Shown here: one piece after another, positions 1 to 8,982 of the stretch
Layout: the number at the start of each line of letters is the position of its first letter
Numbering within the stretch: the stretch's first letter is position 1
Assembly (NCBI GenBank): GCA_040004035.1
Contig: JAMPLN010000025.1
Direction: 5' to 3' (one strand)
DNA length: 64,000 nucleotides
Origin: Microcoleus vaginatus_C
Lineage (GTDB): Bacteria; Cyanobacteriota; Cyanobacteriia; Cyanobacteriales; Microcoleaceae
Program-made: the position numbers and the translations under genes
The notes under the pieces: generated by a model
The model's input: only the letters and a program-made list of their open reading frames with translations
Told to the model about the DNA's origin: nothing
The model's database searches: none

Positions 1-409
1 TAAGAGCTTTTATCATCCATCGACGACGAGAAAAAAGCGACGATGCCAGACTCAAGCGATACCGAGAAAATTTACAGGAAAGATTAACCGGGATTTTAAA
101 TTTAGCGCCACATCATCCGGATGGTATCCGGCTACGAAAACGCTATGGTGGGCTAATTGACAATTTATTTCTATTTCTGGAAGATGCGGGGATTCCACCA
201 ACGAATAATAGTAGTGAACAGGCGATTAGGATGAGCGTGGTATTTCGCCGTGTGACTAATGGCTTCCGTTCTTCATGGGGTCGAGATTTGTTTGCTGCCG
301 TTCGTTCAGTTGTCAATACTGGGAAGCGACAGGGTTTAACTGCTTATCAATCCATTCAAGAAGCTCTCTCTATTGATGGCTCCCTTTTTTCCCCTAGTTG
401 AGCAATTAC
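1..409 (+). mobile_element. IS66-type insertion sequence, right end
   Basis: The transposase stop at 401 is followed within about 8 bases by sequence that belongs to the interrupted CHAT/AAA gene. Read on the minus strand the probable terminus begins near GTAATTGCTCAACTAG (about 394-409), compatible with IS66-type ends that start GTAA. The exact terminus and the 8-bp target duplication cannot be fixed because the left end is outside the window. Confidence 0.6.
3..401 (+). CDS. IS66-family transposase, C-terminal part (5' end outside window)
   Basis: An open frame enters from the left edge and stops at TGA 399-401, giving about 132 residues. It reads as the end of an IS66-type DDE transposase: basic segment, then PHHPDGIRLRKRYGGL, a hydrophobic LFLFLEDAG stretch, the motif TNNSSEQAIR with the catalytic Glu, and a tail with GFRSSWGRDLFAAVRS. 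In IS66 transposases the N-S-E-x-x-I-R motif carries the last acidic residue of the DDE triad. The frame is intact where visible, so the element could be functional, but the N-terminal two thirds and the accessory genes are not in the window. Confidence 0.85.
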   Translation, partial: RAFIIHRRREKSDDARLKRYRENLQERLTGILNLAPHHPDGIRLRKRYGGLIDNLFLFLEDAGIPPTNNSSEQAIRMSVVFRRVTNGFRSSWGRDLFAAVRSVVNTGKRQGLTAYQSIQEALSIDGSLFSPS

Positions 410-1309
410 ATAAGCCGTTTGATATCCCTCTTTCTTGGCGCGGTCTAAAATTCGCTGCACTAAGGAAGTTTTTCCCATTTGCCGGGGCGCTTTGATTCGG
501 ATTAAAGCTCCGGGCTTAACAATAGTTTGGTAGGAGTCCGATTCAATGGGAGGCCGATCGATATATAGGGGTGAATCTAAACTAACAGAACCTTCGGGGT
601 TGTCTAAGTTGAGCAGAGAAAGGGGAGGTGCGGCGATCGATCGCGCATTTTCCACCACAGGCGACGACTCCTCAACGATATCGCTAACAGAAGCATCGCG
701 CGATCGCTCTGCTGCATCCAACTCCGAAAAATCAGACTTTTTCTTTAATATCGGCGTAGGTTCTTCGGAAATTCCTGCCATGCTGATGCTAACGCAACCC
801 AACTTATAGGCACGTTCGATCGACTCCCCCGCCACCAACGTATCGTAAAAACCTACAGCAAATTCTCGTGCGGCATTATCTCCCACCGTTTGCTTCATGC
901 CGATCACATAGGGAATGTGACGTGCGATCGCCTCAGCTTGCACTTCTGAATAGCAAGCGTTGAGTATGACGCACTCCACGTACTCCTTAAACGCCTCAAA
1001 CAAAGCTGCCAAAGCTTTGGCATTTACCAGCTTAATTTGTCCCGCCTCATCTTCCAAGGCTAAACCGCCTTCTCCTGCACCATGCCCGGAGAAATGCACA
1101 ATCTCTGGTTTATAATCTAATATGGCTCGCTGCATTTCTCTGGGTGTCACCGCCCACTGTTGCTCAAGTTGGAACTTGTCGGCCTTTTGAGAACGTTGCA
1201 ACCCCTCTGCAATTTCCTTCGCCTCTTTCTGTAAGTCCACAGGGGTGGTATTTTTGGGGTTGGCTGCTAAAAACAGGATAGTTTTTTTATTTCGAGTAGA
1301 AATACTCAT
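410..1309 (-). pseudogene. CHAT-domain / AAA-like protein, truncated by IS66 insertion
   Basis: The N-terminal about 160 residues form a CHAT (caspase-like) domain: ILFLAANP at the start, the catalytic-His region VHFSGHGAGEGGLAL and the catalytic-Cys region VILNACYSE. A low-complexity linker follows, then the opening of an AAA-like ATPase domain of the type often fused to CHAT in cyanobacteria, with a P-loop-like RQMGKTSLVQRIL. At about 410 the frame runs into the antisense of the transposon, so the rest of the ATPase domain is missing and the last roughly 18 residues are transposon-encoded. I prefer ATG 1309 (GAAGG about 9 nt upstream) over GTG 1324. Two kinase genes lie upstream on the same strand. 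A truncated protein with an intact CHAT domain could still be made. Confidence 0.75.
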
Positions 1310-1724
1310 CAATGGAACCTTCACGCTTAGGAGATACAGGCGCTTAACGACACTACCTCAGTCAGGGCGAGATATTTCTTGCCTTGACGGTATTTAAGCA
1401 CAAACATCTTTATTTTTGTTGGTCAGTCAATTGGCAGAAACGATCGCCCTGACTCAAGCATAACCAATCGACAAGGCGATCGCGACTCTCAACTAATCTT
1501 TTTAGCTACGTATTCAACAAGTGCGATCGGCTTCCCCTTTTGCAGTCCTATTTCATAAATATCGAGATTCTTTATAGTTTTATTCTCATACCCGATCCAG
1601 GATTTTTTGATGATTATTATTGCCTAAATTAGTACATAAAATATTCTATACTTTCGCATTTATTTAATCCACGCACTCCGACAAAAACGGGTTTTTGATA
1701 AACTCTGTGGATATCAACAATGAT
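1310..1724. other. Intergenic spacer, no gene seen
   Basis: This 415-base spacer between the CHAT gene and the first kinase gene contains several CGATCG-type motifs and AT-rich sequence. I see no coding frame, RNA fold or clear terminator. Confidence 0.5.
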
Positions 1725-3086
1725 TTATTTTAGTTTACTTAAACAATCATTCAATTCCCCTACCAACCATTCTTTCTCAGCTTGCGGCAAAAATAAGCCA
1801 AAACAATAGTTACGCGACTGGGCGCGAATCCGGCAAAAAGTTATCGATTTTTTGAGCAATGGCAGATGAATTCCGCTCAACTTTACCCGCTGGATATCTT
1901 GAGGAGTGATTTGAATTGGTCTAGTGAATCGACGAAAATCAGTCCTCCACAAGCACCTACACAACCACATCAAAGCATAAAATAGGGTAAATGTTGTTAT
2001 AGCCAGGAATGATATAACTAAAAATCGCCCATATAATGTAAGTAGCCAATCGGTTGTAGTGTATTCACAAGACAAGCTAGATAGAATAAATCCCAGAATC
2101 AAAGAGAATGGAAGTAAAAATTTATAACTCAGATGAATGAACTGGAAAAACCATTTGAGCTTGCTAGGTGAACGATCGGGGTGTATCTTGATTAATAACC
2201 ACCGTTTAGTGTCAATTAAAGTAATTCGGGATTGGGGCGATCGCTTAAACATTTTTTCGGGATTAATCCCGCTTGGCTGTTCCCCTCGCAGCGCTGATAA
2301 AGCATCTTTTGCTGAGTCAAATCGATCTTCAATTGCGGGTTCAACTATCTTCTCTAACCAGTCGGCAAACTCTGGAGAAATAGAGACGCGATCGCGGAAT
2401 TTTATCTTCTGCTTTTGTCTGGGTAAATCGGATGGAAATTTCTGGGTTAACAGGAAAAGCAGCGTTGTTCCTAATCCATACAAATCTGTTGATAATACAG
2501 CTTTTCCTCTGAATTGTTCTGGTGCCATGTAACCGTAGGTTCCGACAACGGTACTGCCTCCTGTAACGGTATGATGGTAAGTATTTTGAACTGCACCAAA
2601 ATCAACTAGGAAGACTCGCCCATTTTTTTGCAGAATTATATTTTGAGGTTTGATATCTCGGTGGATAGTAGCAGGTAACAGCGATTGCAGATAAACTATA
2701 ATTTCTAGCACTTTAGAGGCGATATGACGAACTTGCGCTTCATTGGGTTTCCAGCCATTTTCTATCAATTGTGCGAGAGATTTTCCCGGTGCGAGTTGTT
2801 GGGCGATATAAAAACAACGATCTTGGGAAGTATCCACTTGAAAGTAGTCAATGTAGCGAGGAATTCCCGGATGATTCAATCCCGATAAAGTTTTGGCTTC
2901 TCGTTCAAATAACTCGACTTTCTTCCATTCAGTTGTCACACGCAGGGATAAAGCTTTGAGTGCAACTTTTTGATTGCTGTTTAAATCTACAGCAGCATAG
3001 GTGATTCCAACTCCGCCCTGTCCTAATTTGCCGAGAATGCGATATCTTTCAGCAAGGATTTTTTCCGATTGTTGTAGTGTTTTCAT
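1725..3086 (-). CDS. Serine/threonine protein kinase with C-terminal membrane segments
   Basis: A Hanks-type kinase of 453 residues. The kinase domain is complete at about 15-270: glycine loop GQGGVGITYAA (from residue 22), ATP-binding Lys44 in VALKAL, catalytic loop HRDIKPQN with Asp144, DFG at 162-164, and GTYGYMAPEQF closing the activation segment. After a short linker, two hydrophobic stretches (about 317-341 and 350-378) suggest anchoring in the membrane, with a cytosolic tail. It starts 29 nt after the stop of the ankyrin kinase gene on the same strand, so the two are probably co-transcribed. The two kinase domains are close paralogues (shared NHPGIPRY and FEREA). Substrate unknown. Confidence 0.9.
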   Translation of the reverse strand: MKTLQQSEKILAERYRILGKLGQGGVGITYAAVDLNSNQKVALKALSLRVTTEWKKVELFEREAKTLSGLNHPGIPRYIDYFQVDTSQDRCFYIAQQLAPGKSLAQLIENGWKPNEAQVRHIASKVLEIIVYLQSLLPATIHRDIKPQNIILQKNGRVFLVDFGAVQNTYHHTVTGGSTVVGTYGYMAPEQFRGKAVLSTDLYGLGTTLLFLLTQKFPSDLPRQKQKIKFRDRVSISPEFADWLEKIVEPAIEDRFDSAKDALSALRGEQPSGINPEKMFKRSPQSRITLIDTKRWLLIKIHPDRSPSKLKWFFQFIHLSYKFLLPFSLILGFILSSLSCEYTTTDWLLTLYGRFLVISFLAITTFTLFYALMWLCRCLWRTDFRRFTRPIQITPQDIQRVKLSGIHLPLLKKSITFCRIRAQSRNYCFGLFLPQAEKEWLVGELNDCLSKLK

Positions 3087-3115
3087 ATTTTTGTGCCTGG
3101 GTTGATTTTGGATAA

Positions 3116-5641
3116 TTAGTCTGTTGCGCCGCGATCTCTGAGTATTTTGGCTGCTGCTTCTCGGTCGGGGTTCCAGTTGGTTTCTGCTATCTTTAGCGGC
3201 GTCTCGCCATAGCAGTTGGTAGTGTTAATTTTTGCACCTTTAGCAAGTAGCAATTTTAAGATTTCTACCGTGCCATAATGTGCTGCTTTATGCAGTGGAG
3301 TTGTGTCACATATATCTCTGTTATTGACATCTGCACCGTTTTTAATTAGCAGTGCAGCAATATCATTGTGTCCGATCGCGATCGCTTGATACAATGGAGT
3401 TTGACCGTTCTCATTTCTAACGTTAACCCTTGCGCCATTAGCAATTAGCAGTTCAGCGATATCTTGAGATCCTTGAGCAACAGCAAGATGCAGGGGAGTT
3501 TGAAGCAAGTTATTTTTGGCATTAACGAATGCACCTTTGGCAATGAGTTGTTTGGCTACATCCTCAAGTTTGAAATCGACAGCGATATGCAGTAAAGTTC
3601 TGCCTTCTTTGTCTTCACTATTAACATCTGGGTTTTTACGAATTAGCAGCGCCACTGTATCCTGAAGTTTCAGGTATACGGCGATATCCAGTGGAGTTGT
3701 TCTTTGATTATCCTGGATATTAATTTCTGCACCTTTAGCAATCAGCAATTTTAAGATTTTTACAGTGCCATAATGTGCGGCTTTGTGCAGTGGAGTTGTG
3801 CCAGATCCATCTATATTATTGACATCTGTACCGTTGTTAATTAGCAGTGCAGCAATATCATTGTGTCCGATCGCGATCGCTCGATACAATGGAGTTTGAC
3901 CGTACTCATTTCTAGCGTTAACCCTTGCACCATTAGCAATTAGCAGTTCAGCGATATCTTGAGATCCTCGATCGACAGCTAGGTGTAACGGAGTATTTCC
4001 AGATTCGTCTATAGCGTTGATATCCAGCATTAGCAAAGCAGCAACTTCTTTGGTGGCTGCATAGTGCAGTGGAGTTCTTTTTCTACCATCTCTGATAACA
4101 ACATTTGCGCCGTCTTTAATTAGGTGTTGTACCAACTCCTTAAAGCCTATTTTTGCTGCGTTATGTAATAAAGTTGTACCCTTGCCATTTCGGGCATTGT
4201 CTTCTTTGATGTTAATTTTTGCGCCTGCGGCGAGTAGTATCTTTGCGATCGCCTTCGATCGCGCCGTATGTAGAGGAGTCAAGCCATTTTTGTTTTTGGC
4301 ATTGACATCCGCACCTTTAGCAATCAGCAACTTAGCCATTTCAGGCGATCGGGCAAAGAACAGAGGAGTTGTACACATCATATTACACGGCTCAAATTGA
4401 GCTTCTCCCCAGGCGTTAATATCTGCACCTTTAGCAATTAGCGTCTGTGCCACTTTTATGCGATCGGACATCGCAGCGATGTGTAATGGGGTCCAGCCAT
4501 ATGCACCCTTAGCGTTGACATCTGCACCTTTGACAATTAACAATTCTGCCACCTCTTTTGAGCCAGCAAAGTGTAGTAAATTCTGATTATTTACCCTGCT
4601 ATTAGCATTAATGCCAAGATCCAGATAATGCCTAACAGTTTGAGTATCTCCCCGTTCAACAGCCTCGACAACTGCATTGGGTGTAAATCCAATCCGGTTA
4701 AGGATCGGATATTTAAAGTGATTGAAAACAGCAACAGTAGCAATAGCAGCAATTCCTATTTTGAGGCGCTTTTTCCATTGCGTCGGATTGGATTTAACGT
4801 TAACTGTTCGAGGATTGCGAAGAGATTCAAGCGCTTCTTTTGCCGAGTTAAAGCGGTTTTCTAAATCTGGCGCAATCGCTTTTTTTAACCAATCGGCAAA
4901 TGCTGAAGAAATCTGAATTTGAGAGCGAAAATCTCCCTCTAGTATATTTGTTGGTAATTCGGCCGGGGAACGGTGGGTTAGTAAATACAACAAGGTCGCT
5001 CCTAAACCATATAAATCTGTTGCAGGTACGGCTTGTCCGAGAAATTGTTCGGGAGCCATATAACCATAGGTTCCAACTACGGTACTTCCTCGCATTAAAG
5101 TATTGTAATAAGTGTTTTGCACTGCTCCAAAATCTACTAAGCAAACTTCCCAATCTTTTGGTTGGTGGGAATTAATGGGGGATTTAAAAACAATATTTTC
5201 TGGTTTAATATCCCGGTGGATAACAGGTGGTGTCTGTGAATGGAGATAAACTAAAATCTCCAAAATTTGTGTGGCAATGCGTTGAATTTCAGGTTCACTA
5301 GCGTGCCAGCCATTTTCGACTAAACTGGCTAGAGATTGCCCTTGGGCCAGTTCTTGTACTATATAAAAACAACGGTTATCGGGAGTATCGACATAAAAAT
5401 AATCCAAATAACGCGGAATTCCCGGATGATTCAATGTTGATAAAACATTGGCTTCTCGTTCAAATAGTTCCAGGACTTTCCAGTCATTCATCTTCTGTAA
5501 AGACAAAGCTTTGAGTGCGACTCGCTGGTGTGTTTGGAGGTCAACGGCTTCATAAGTTGTGCTACTACCGCCTTCTCCGAGTAGCTTTTTAATTTGATAG
5601 TCTTTGACTAAGTTATGGGGAATTTGTTCAACAATATCCAT
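3116..5641 (-). CDS. Serine/threonine protein kinase with a long ankyrin-repeat array
   Basis: 841 residues. The N-terminal Hanks kinase domain (about 1-275) has GEGGSSTTYEA, Lys44, HRDIKPEN with Asp144, the DFG at 170-172 and APEQF. A single hydrophobic segment (about 291-312, IGIAAIATVAVF) probably crosses the membrane. From about 320 to the C-terminus there are roughly 15 ankyrin repeats, recognisable by TPLH and GADVNA motifs. A three-repeat block is present twice (see findings). Ankyrin repeats mediate protein binding, so this part probably recruits substrates or senses a partner. It is the first gene of a probable two-kinase operon. No function can be assigned beyond signalling kinase. 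Confidence 0.9.
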   Translation of the reverse strand: MDIVEQIPHNLVKDYQIKKLLGEGGSSTTYEAVDLQTHQRVALKALSLQKMNDWKVLELFEREANVLSTLNHPGIPRYLDYFYVDTPDNRCFYIVQELAQGQSLASLVENGWHASEPEIQRIATQILEILVYLHSQTPPVIHRDIKPENIVFKSPINSHQPKDWEVCLVDFGAVQNTYYNTLMRGSTVVGTYGYMAPEQFLGQAVPATDLYGLGATLLYLLTHRSPAELPTNILEGDFRSQIQISSAFADWLKKAIAPDLENRFNSAKEALESLRNPRTVNVKSNPTQWKKRLKIGIAAIATVAVFNHFKYPILNRIGFTPNAVVEAVERGDTQTVRHYLDLGINANSRVNNQNLLHFAGSKEVAELLIVKGADVNAKGAYGWTPLHIAAMSDRIKVAQTLIAKGADINAWGEAQFEPCNMMCTTPLFFARSPEMAKLLIAKGADVNAKNKNGLTPLHTARSKAIAKILLAAGAKINIKEDNARNGKGTTLLHNAAKIGFKELVQHLIKDGANVVIRDGRKRTPLHYAATKEVAALLMLDINAIDESGNTPLHLAVDRGSQDIAELLIANGARVNARNEYGQTPLYRAIAIGHNDIAALLINNGTDVNNIDGSGTTPLHKAAHYGTVKILKLLIAKGAEINIQDNQRTTPLDIAVYLKLQDTVALLIRKNPDVNSEDKEGRTLLHIAVDFKLEDVAKQLIAKGAFVNAKNNLLQTPLHLAVAQGSQDIAELLIANGARVNVRNENGQTPLYQAIAIGHNDIAALLIKNGADVNNRDICDTTPLHKAAHYGTVEILKLLLAKGAKINTTNCYGETPLKIAETNWNPDREAAAKILRDRGATD

Positions 5642-5804
5642 AGCATTCTCCTGGGTTGATGAGTACCAAGAAACATTTTCTATTTAGGTTTTTACAACCC
5701 AAATATTGAGAAATTTATGCAATGTAATTTGAGTGTTTGAGTATGTTTCAAACAAGTCAATAGAAAAGTCAATCACTGACTCTTTATATTTGCTTAAATT
5801 TCAA

Positions 5805-6074
5805 TTACCGTATTTCTATGGATAGCTTACCCAGAATTTTTGAGGGGCATATCACCTTTGGCGAAAATTTACGTACGGGATATCGATCGTAATCGAGCCG
5901 ATAATCATAGCCGGCGCGATCGTAAATGCCTGCAAGCAATTCCGGCAAATTAACAATAGGTTCTACATCTTCTTCGCGCAAAGGAAGTTGTCGGTCTTTT
6001 TGAGATGCTAGCCAACGTTCGTAGGCTTCTCTATCGCCACTTTCTCTCTCAGCGGCCTCTGCGTCCTCTGTGGT
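5805..6074 (-). pseudogene. Remnant of a DUF4058-family gene (C-terminal piece)
   Basis: On the minus strand an open frame without a convincing start reads REAYERWLASQKDRQ, then LREEDVEPIVNLPELLAG and IYDRAGYDYRLDY, and ends at TAA 5805-5807. This matches my memory of the end of cyanobacterial DUF4058 proteins (pattern LxxLLxxVYDRAGYDLRIDY). The upstream end merges into an intergenic repeat of the ACCGCAGAGG type, so the N-terminal part of the gene is gone. Its tail also diverges from the usual P-rich ending. Confidence 0.6.
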
Positions 6075-6244
6075 TAATCAAAAAAATTAGTGATTTTTAA
6101 TACAATTCCCGACTCAACAGCCGATCGAACTCCTCAATTTTCGATGGGGATCTAAAATTCACCTAAAGTTCGACGCCCTTTGGCAAAACCCTCCCTAAGA
6201 TAGAAGTTAGGGGACGATCGGTCTTTTAGCCGATTCAGGAGCAA

Positions 6245-7375
6245 GTGTCAAGCACTCCATCGAACCCAAATCCAGAGCAGCAAGACAGGGAGGACATCAA
6301 AATCATGGTAAACGCGCCGACAGGGGAAGCCCGACTGGGCCCGATGGATCAGGTGCAAGCCCTAGACCGCGATTGCACAACCCTATCTCGTCACGTACTC
6401 CAGCAACTTCACAGCTTTTCAGCAGATGCTCAGGATCTCAGCGCGCTGATGAATCGCATCGGGCTGGCGGCAAAGCTGATCGCGAGGCGGCTCAGCAGAG
6501 CCGGATTAATGGCAGATGCCTTGGGGTTTACAGGGGCTACGAACGTGCAGGGAGAATCCGTCAAAAAGATGGATATCTATGCCAATGAAGTGTTTATCTC
6601 GGTATTCCAGCAAAGCGGACTTGTCTGCCGCTTGGCTTCGGAGGAAATGGAAAAACCCTACTACATTCCCGAAAACTGTCCGATCGGACGCTACAGTCTG
6701 CTCTACGACCCCATAGACGGTTCTTCCAATCTTGACATCAATCTCAATGTAGGCTCCATATTCAGCATCCGCAAGCAAGAGGGAGACGATGCAGATGGCT
6801 CTGCTTCCGACTTGCTGCAACATGGACACAAACAAATTGCCGCTGGTTATGTACTCTACGGCCCCAGTACCATGCTGGTTTATTCGATCGGTCAGGGTGT
6901 TCATTCCTTTACCCTCGATCCCAGCTTGGGCGAGTTTATTCTAGCTAACGAAAACATTAAGGTTCCCGATCGCGGCCCGATTTACAGCGTTAATGAAGGC
7001 AACTTCTGGCAGTGGGAGGAATCTTTGAGAGACTACATTCGCTACGTACACCGCAGCGAAGGCTACAGCGCCCGGTACGGCGGGGCTTTGGTGGGAGATT
7101 TCCACCGGATTTTATTCCAGGGAGGCGTGTTTTTGTACCCGGGAACGGTGAAAAACCCCGAGGGCAAATTGCGCTTGCTCTACGAATCGGCTCCCTTGGC
7201 GTTTTTGATGGAGCAAGCCGGCGGGCGGGCAAGTACAGGTATTCAAGACATCTTGGATGTAGTGCCGACTAAGCTGCACGAGCGATCGCCCTTGATTGTC
7301 GGCAGTAAAGAAAATGTAGCGATGGTGGAGTCTTTTATTCAAGATCGAGCGCGCAATCCTAGAACAGTCCAATAG
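6245..7375 (+). CDS. fbp: Class I fructose-1,6-bisphosphatase
   Basis: 376 residues. It hydrolyses fructose 1,6-bisphosphate to fructose 6-phosphate in the Calvin cycle and gluconeogenesis. The core from LDRDCTTLSRHVLQQL to the end aligns in memory with cyanobacterial FbpI; the metal and substrate motif DPIDGSSN lies near residue 158. The GTG start at 6245 has an AGGAG-like site just upstream; ATG 6305 (MVNAPTGEA) would give a protein nearer the usual about 350 residues and is a real alternative. First gene of the fbp-tal-zwf-opcA group, an order known from other cyanobacteria. Confidence 0.95.
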   Translation: MSSTPSNPNPEQQDREDIKIMVNAPTGEARLGPMDQVQALDRDCTTLSRHVLQQLHSFSADAQDLSALMNRIGLAAKLIARRLSRAGLMADALGFTGATNVQGESVKKMDIYANEVFISVFQQSGLVCRLASEEMEKPYYIPENCPIGRYSLLYDPIDGSSNLDINLNVGSIFSIRKQEGDDADGSASDLLQHGHKQIAAGYVLYGPSTMLVYSIGQGVHSFTLDPSLGEFILANENIKVPDRGPIYSVNEGNFWQWEESLRDYIRYVHRSEGYSARYGGALVGDFHRILFQGGVFLYPGTVKNPEGKLRLLYESAPLAFLMEQAGGRASTGIQDILDVVPTKLHERSPLIVGSKENVAMVESFIQDRARNPRTVQ

Positions 7376-7560
7376 TGAAGGAAGAAGGAAGAGGGAAGAA
7401 GGAAGAAGGAAGAAGGAAGAGGGAAGAAGGAAGAGGGTTTTAACTTATAACTTTCGACTCCCAATTACCAATTCCCCATTGCCAATTTTCAATTTTCAAT
7501 TTTCAATTTTCAATTTCCAATTTCCAAGTCCCAATTAACAGCTATCAAATTGTAGGAGTT
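7376..7560. repeat. Heptanucleotide repeats between fbp and tal
   Basis: Tandem GGAAGAA/GGAAGAG heptamers fill about 7378-7437 and TTTTCAA/CCAATTT-type heptamers about 7460-7530. These are short tandemly repeated repetitive sequences typical of filamentous cyanobacteria. No gene in the spacer. Confidence 0.85.
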
Positions 7561-7566
7561 ACAGTA

Positions 7567-8721
7567 ATGACAGCAACACCAACCAATCACCTGTTAGAAA
7601 TCAAAGAAATTGGCCAAAGTATCTGGATGGACAATTTGACTCGCGATCTCATCAAGTCCGGCGAACTCAAACAGATGATTGAAAGTCGGGGACTGCGCGG
7701 GATTACATCTAATCCGGCTATTTTTGAGAAAGCGATCGCGGGTAATGTGATTTACGACGCGGATATCGAAGCGGGCATCCGGGCGGGCAAATCTGTTATG
7801 GAGATTTACGAATCTCTGGTATTTGAAGATATCCGCAACGCTTGCGACATCTTCGCCCCAGTTTACGCAGAGTCGAAGGGTTTGGACGGCTACATTAGCA
7901 TTGAAGTGCCACCGACGATCGCCAACGACACAGAAAGCACGATTAGCGAAGCCATACGCTATTACCAAGCCCTCGGCAAAGAAAACGTGATGATTAAGAT
8001 TCCGGGAACCGCTCAAGGTTTGCCCGCAGTCGAGCGAGTCATCAGCGAAGGGATTAACGTTAACGTGACTTTACTGTTCTCGGTTGACAGCTACGTCGAA
8101 ACCTTCTGGGCTTACATTCGCGGTTTGGAAGCGCGGGCGGCTAAAGGTTTGGATATTAGCAATATTGCTTCTGTTGCCAGTTTCTTCTTGAGCCGGATCG
8201 ACATCAATGTCGATGGCAAGATTGACGAGAAACTCAAAAATGTCACAGATATTTCCACAAAAGCTAAACTGGAAGCAGTGAAGGGGAAAATTGCGATCGC
8301 CAATGCGAAGATAGCTTACCAGAAGTATAAAGAGATCGTAGCGAGCGATCGCTGGCAAGCTTTAGCGGCCAAGGGAGCGAAAGTACAGCGCTTGCTGTGG
8401 GCTTCCACCAGCACCAAAAACCCCAACTACAGCGATGTCATGTACGTCGATGAACTAATCGGCCCCGACACCGTTAACACTTTGCCGCCGAACACCGTTG
8501 AAGCTTGTTTCGACCACTGCGATGTCGCACCCCGGATTGAGAACAATGTCGAAGAAGCTTACACCCTGATCGAAAGTCTCAAAGATCCCGACATCGACAT
8601 CAACTTGGACCAAGTGATGGCAGACTTGCTCTTGGACGGGATTGACAAATTCGTCACCCCGTTCCAATCCCTGATGGATTCCTTGCAAGAGAAAGTGCAG
8701 AAGTTGTCACCCGTCGCCTAG
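7567..8721 (+). CDS. tal: Transaldolase
   Basis: 384 residues; interconverts sedoheptulose 7-phosphate plus glyceraldehyde 3-phosphate with erythrose 4-phosphate plus fructose 6-phosphate in the pentose phosphate pathway. The motifs of the long transaldolase type are present: GITSNPAIFEKAI near the N-terminus, VMIKIPGTAQG with the Schiff-base Lys, and LLWASTSTKNPNY. TAGGAG lies about 7 nt before the ATG. Located between fbp and zwf, as expected for the oxidative pentose phosphate operon. Confidence 0.95.
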   Translation: MTATPTNHLLEIKEIGQSIWMDNLTRDLIKSGELKQMIESRGLRGITSNPAIFEKAIAGNVIYDADIEAGIRAGKSVMEIYESLVFEDIRNACDIFAPVYAESKGLDGYISIEVPPTIANDTESTISEAIRYYQALGKENVMIKIPGTAQGLPAVERVISEGINVNVTLLFSVDSYVETFWAYIRGLEARAAKGLDISNIASVASFFLSRIDINVDGKIDEKLKNVTDISTKAKLEAVKGKIAIANAKIAYQKYKEIVASDRWQALAAKGAKVQRLLWASTSTKNPNYSDVMYVDELIGPDTVNTLPPNTVEACFDHCDVAPRIENNVEEAYTLIESLKDPDIDINLDQVMADLLLDGIDKFVTPFQSLMDSLQEKVQKLSPVA

Positions 8722-8808
8722 ACAGATATCTGTATCCTGAAAGGCAGAAGCATTTAGGAATCGGAATAGATAATTATCTGGGTTCTTAAATGCTGAGTTT
8801 TAAATCCT

Positions 8809-8850
8809 CTCTAGGAATTTTGAGATTAATGCCTCTGAGAGTTCCTAGAG
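8809..8850. other. Inverted repeat in the tal-zwf spacer
   Basis: CTCTAGGAA (8809-8817) is complementary to TTCCTAGAG (8842-8850), giving a 9-bp stem with a 24-nt loop. There is no T-tract after it, so it is more likely an RNA-stability or processing hairpin than a terminator. The rest of the 261-base spacer shows nothing else. Confidence 0.4.
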
Positions 8851-8982
8851 AGCAAAATCATCTGCCTCCTCTAGCAGTAGGAAGAACCGATTAACTCTCT
8901 CACCGAGAAACTAGCAGAAATGACCGCAAACTATCATGGTGTCTTGGCAGGGTTAACATCACTAGAACAAGGAAAATAAATA

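Noticed and set aside
3200..4600. CRISPR-like or minisatellite DNA
   Set aside because: The periodicity of about 99 bp is that of ankyrin repeats within one reading frame.
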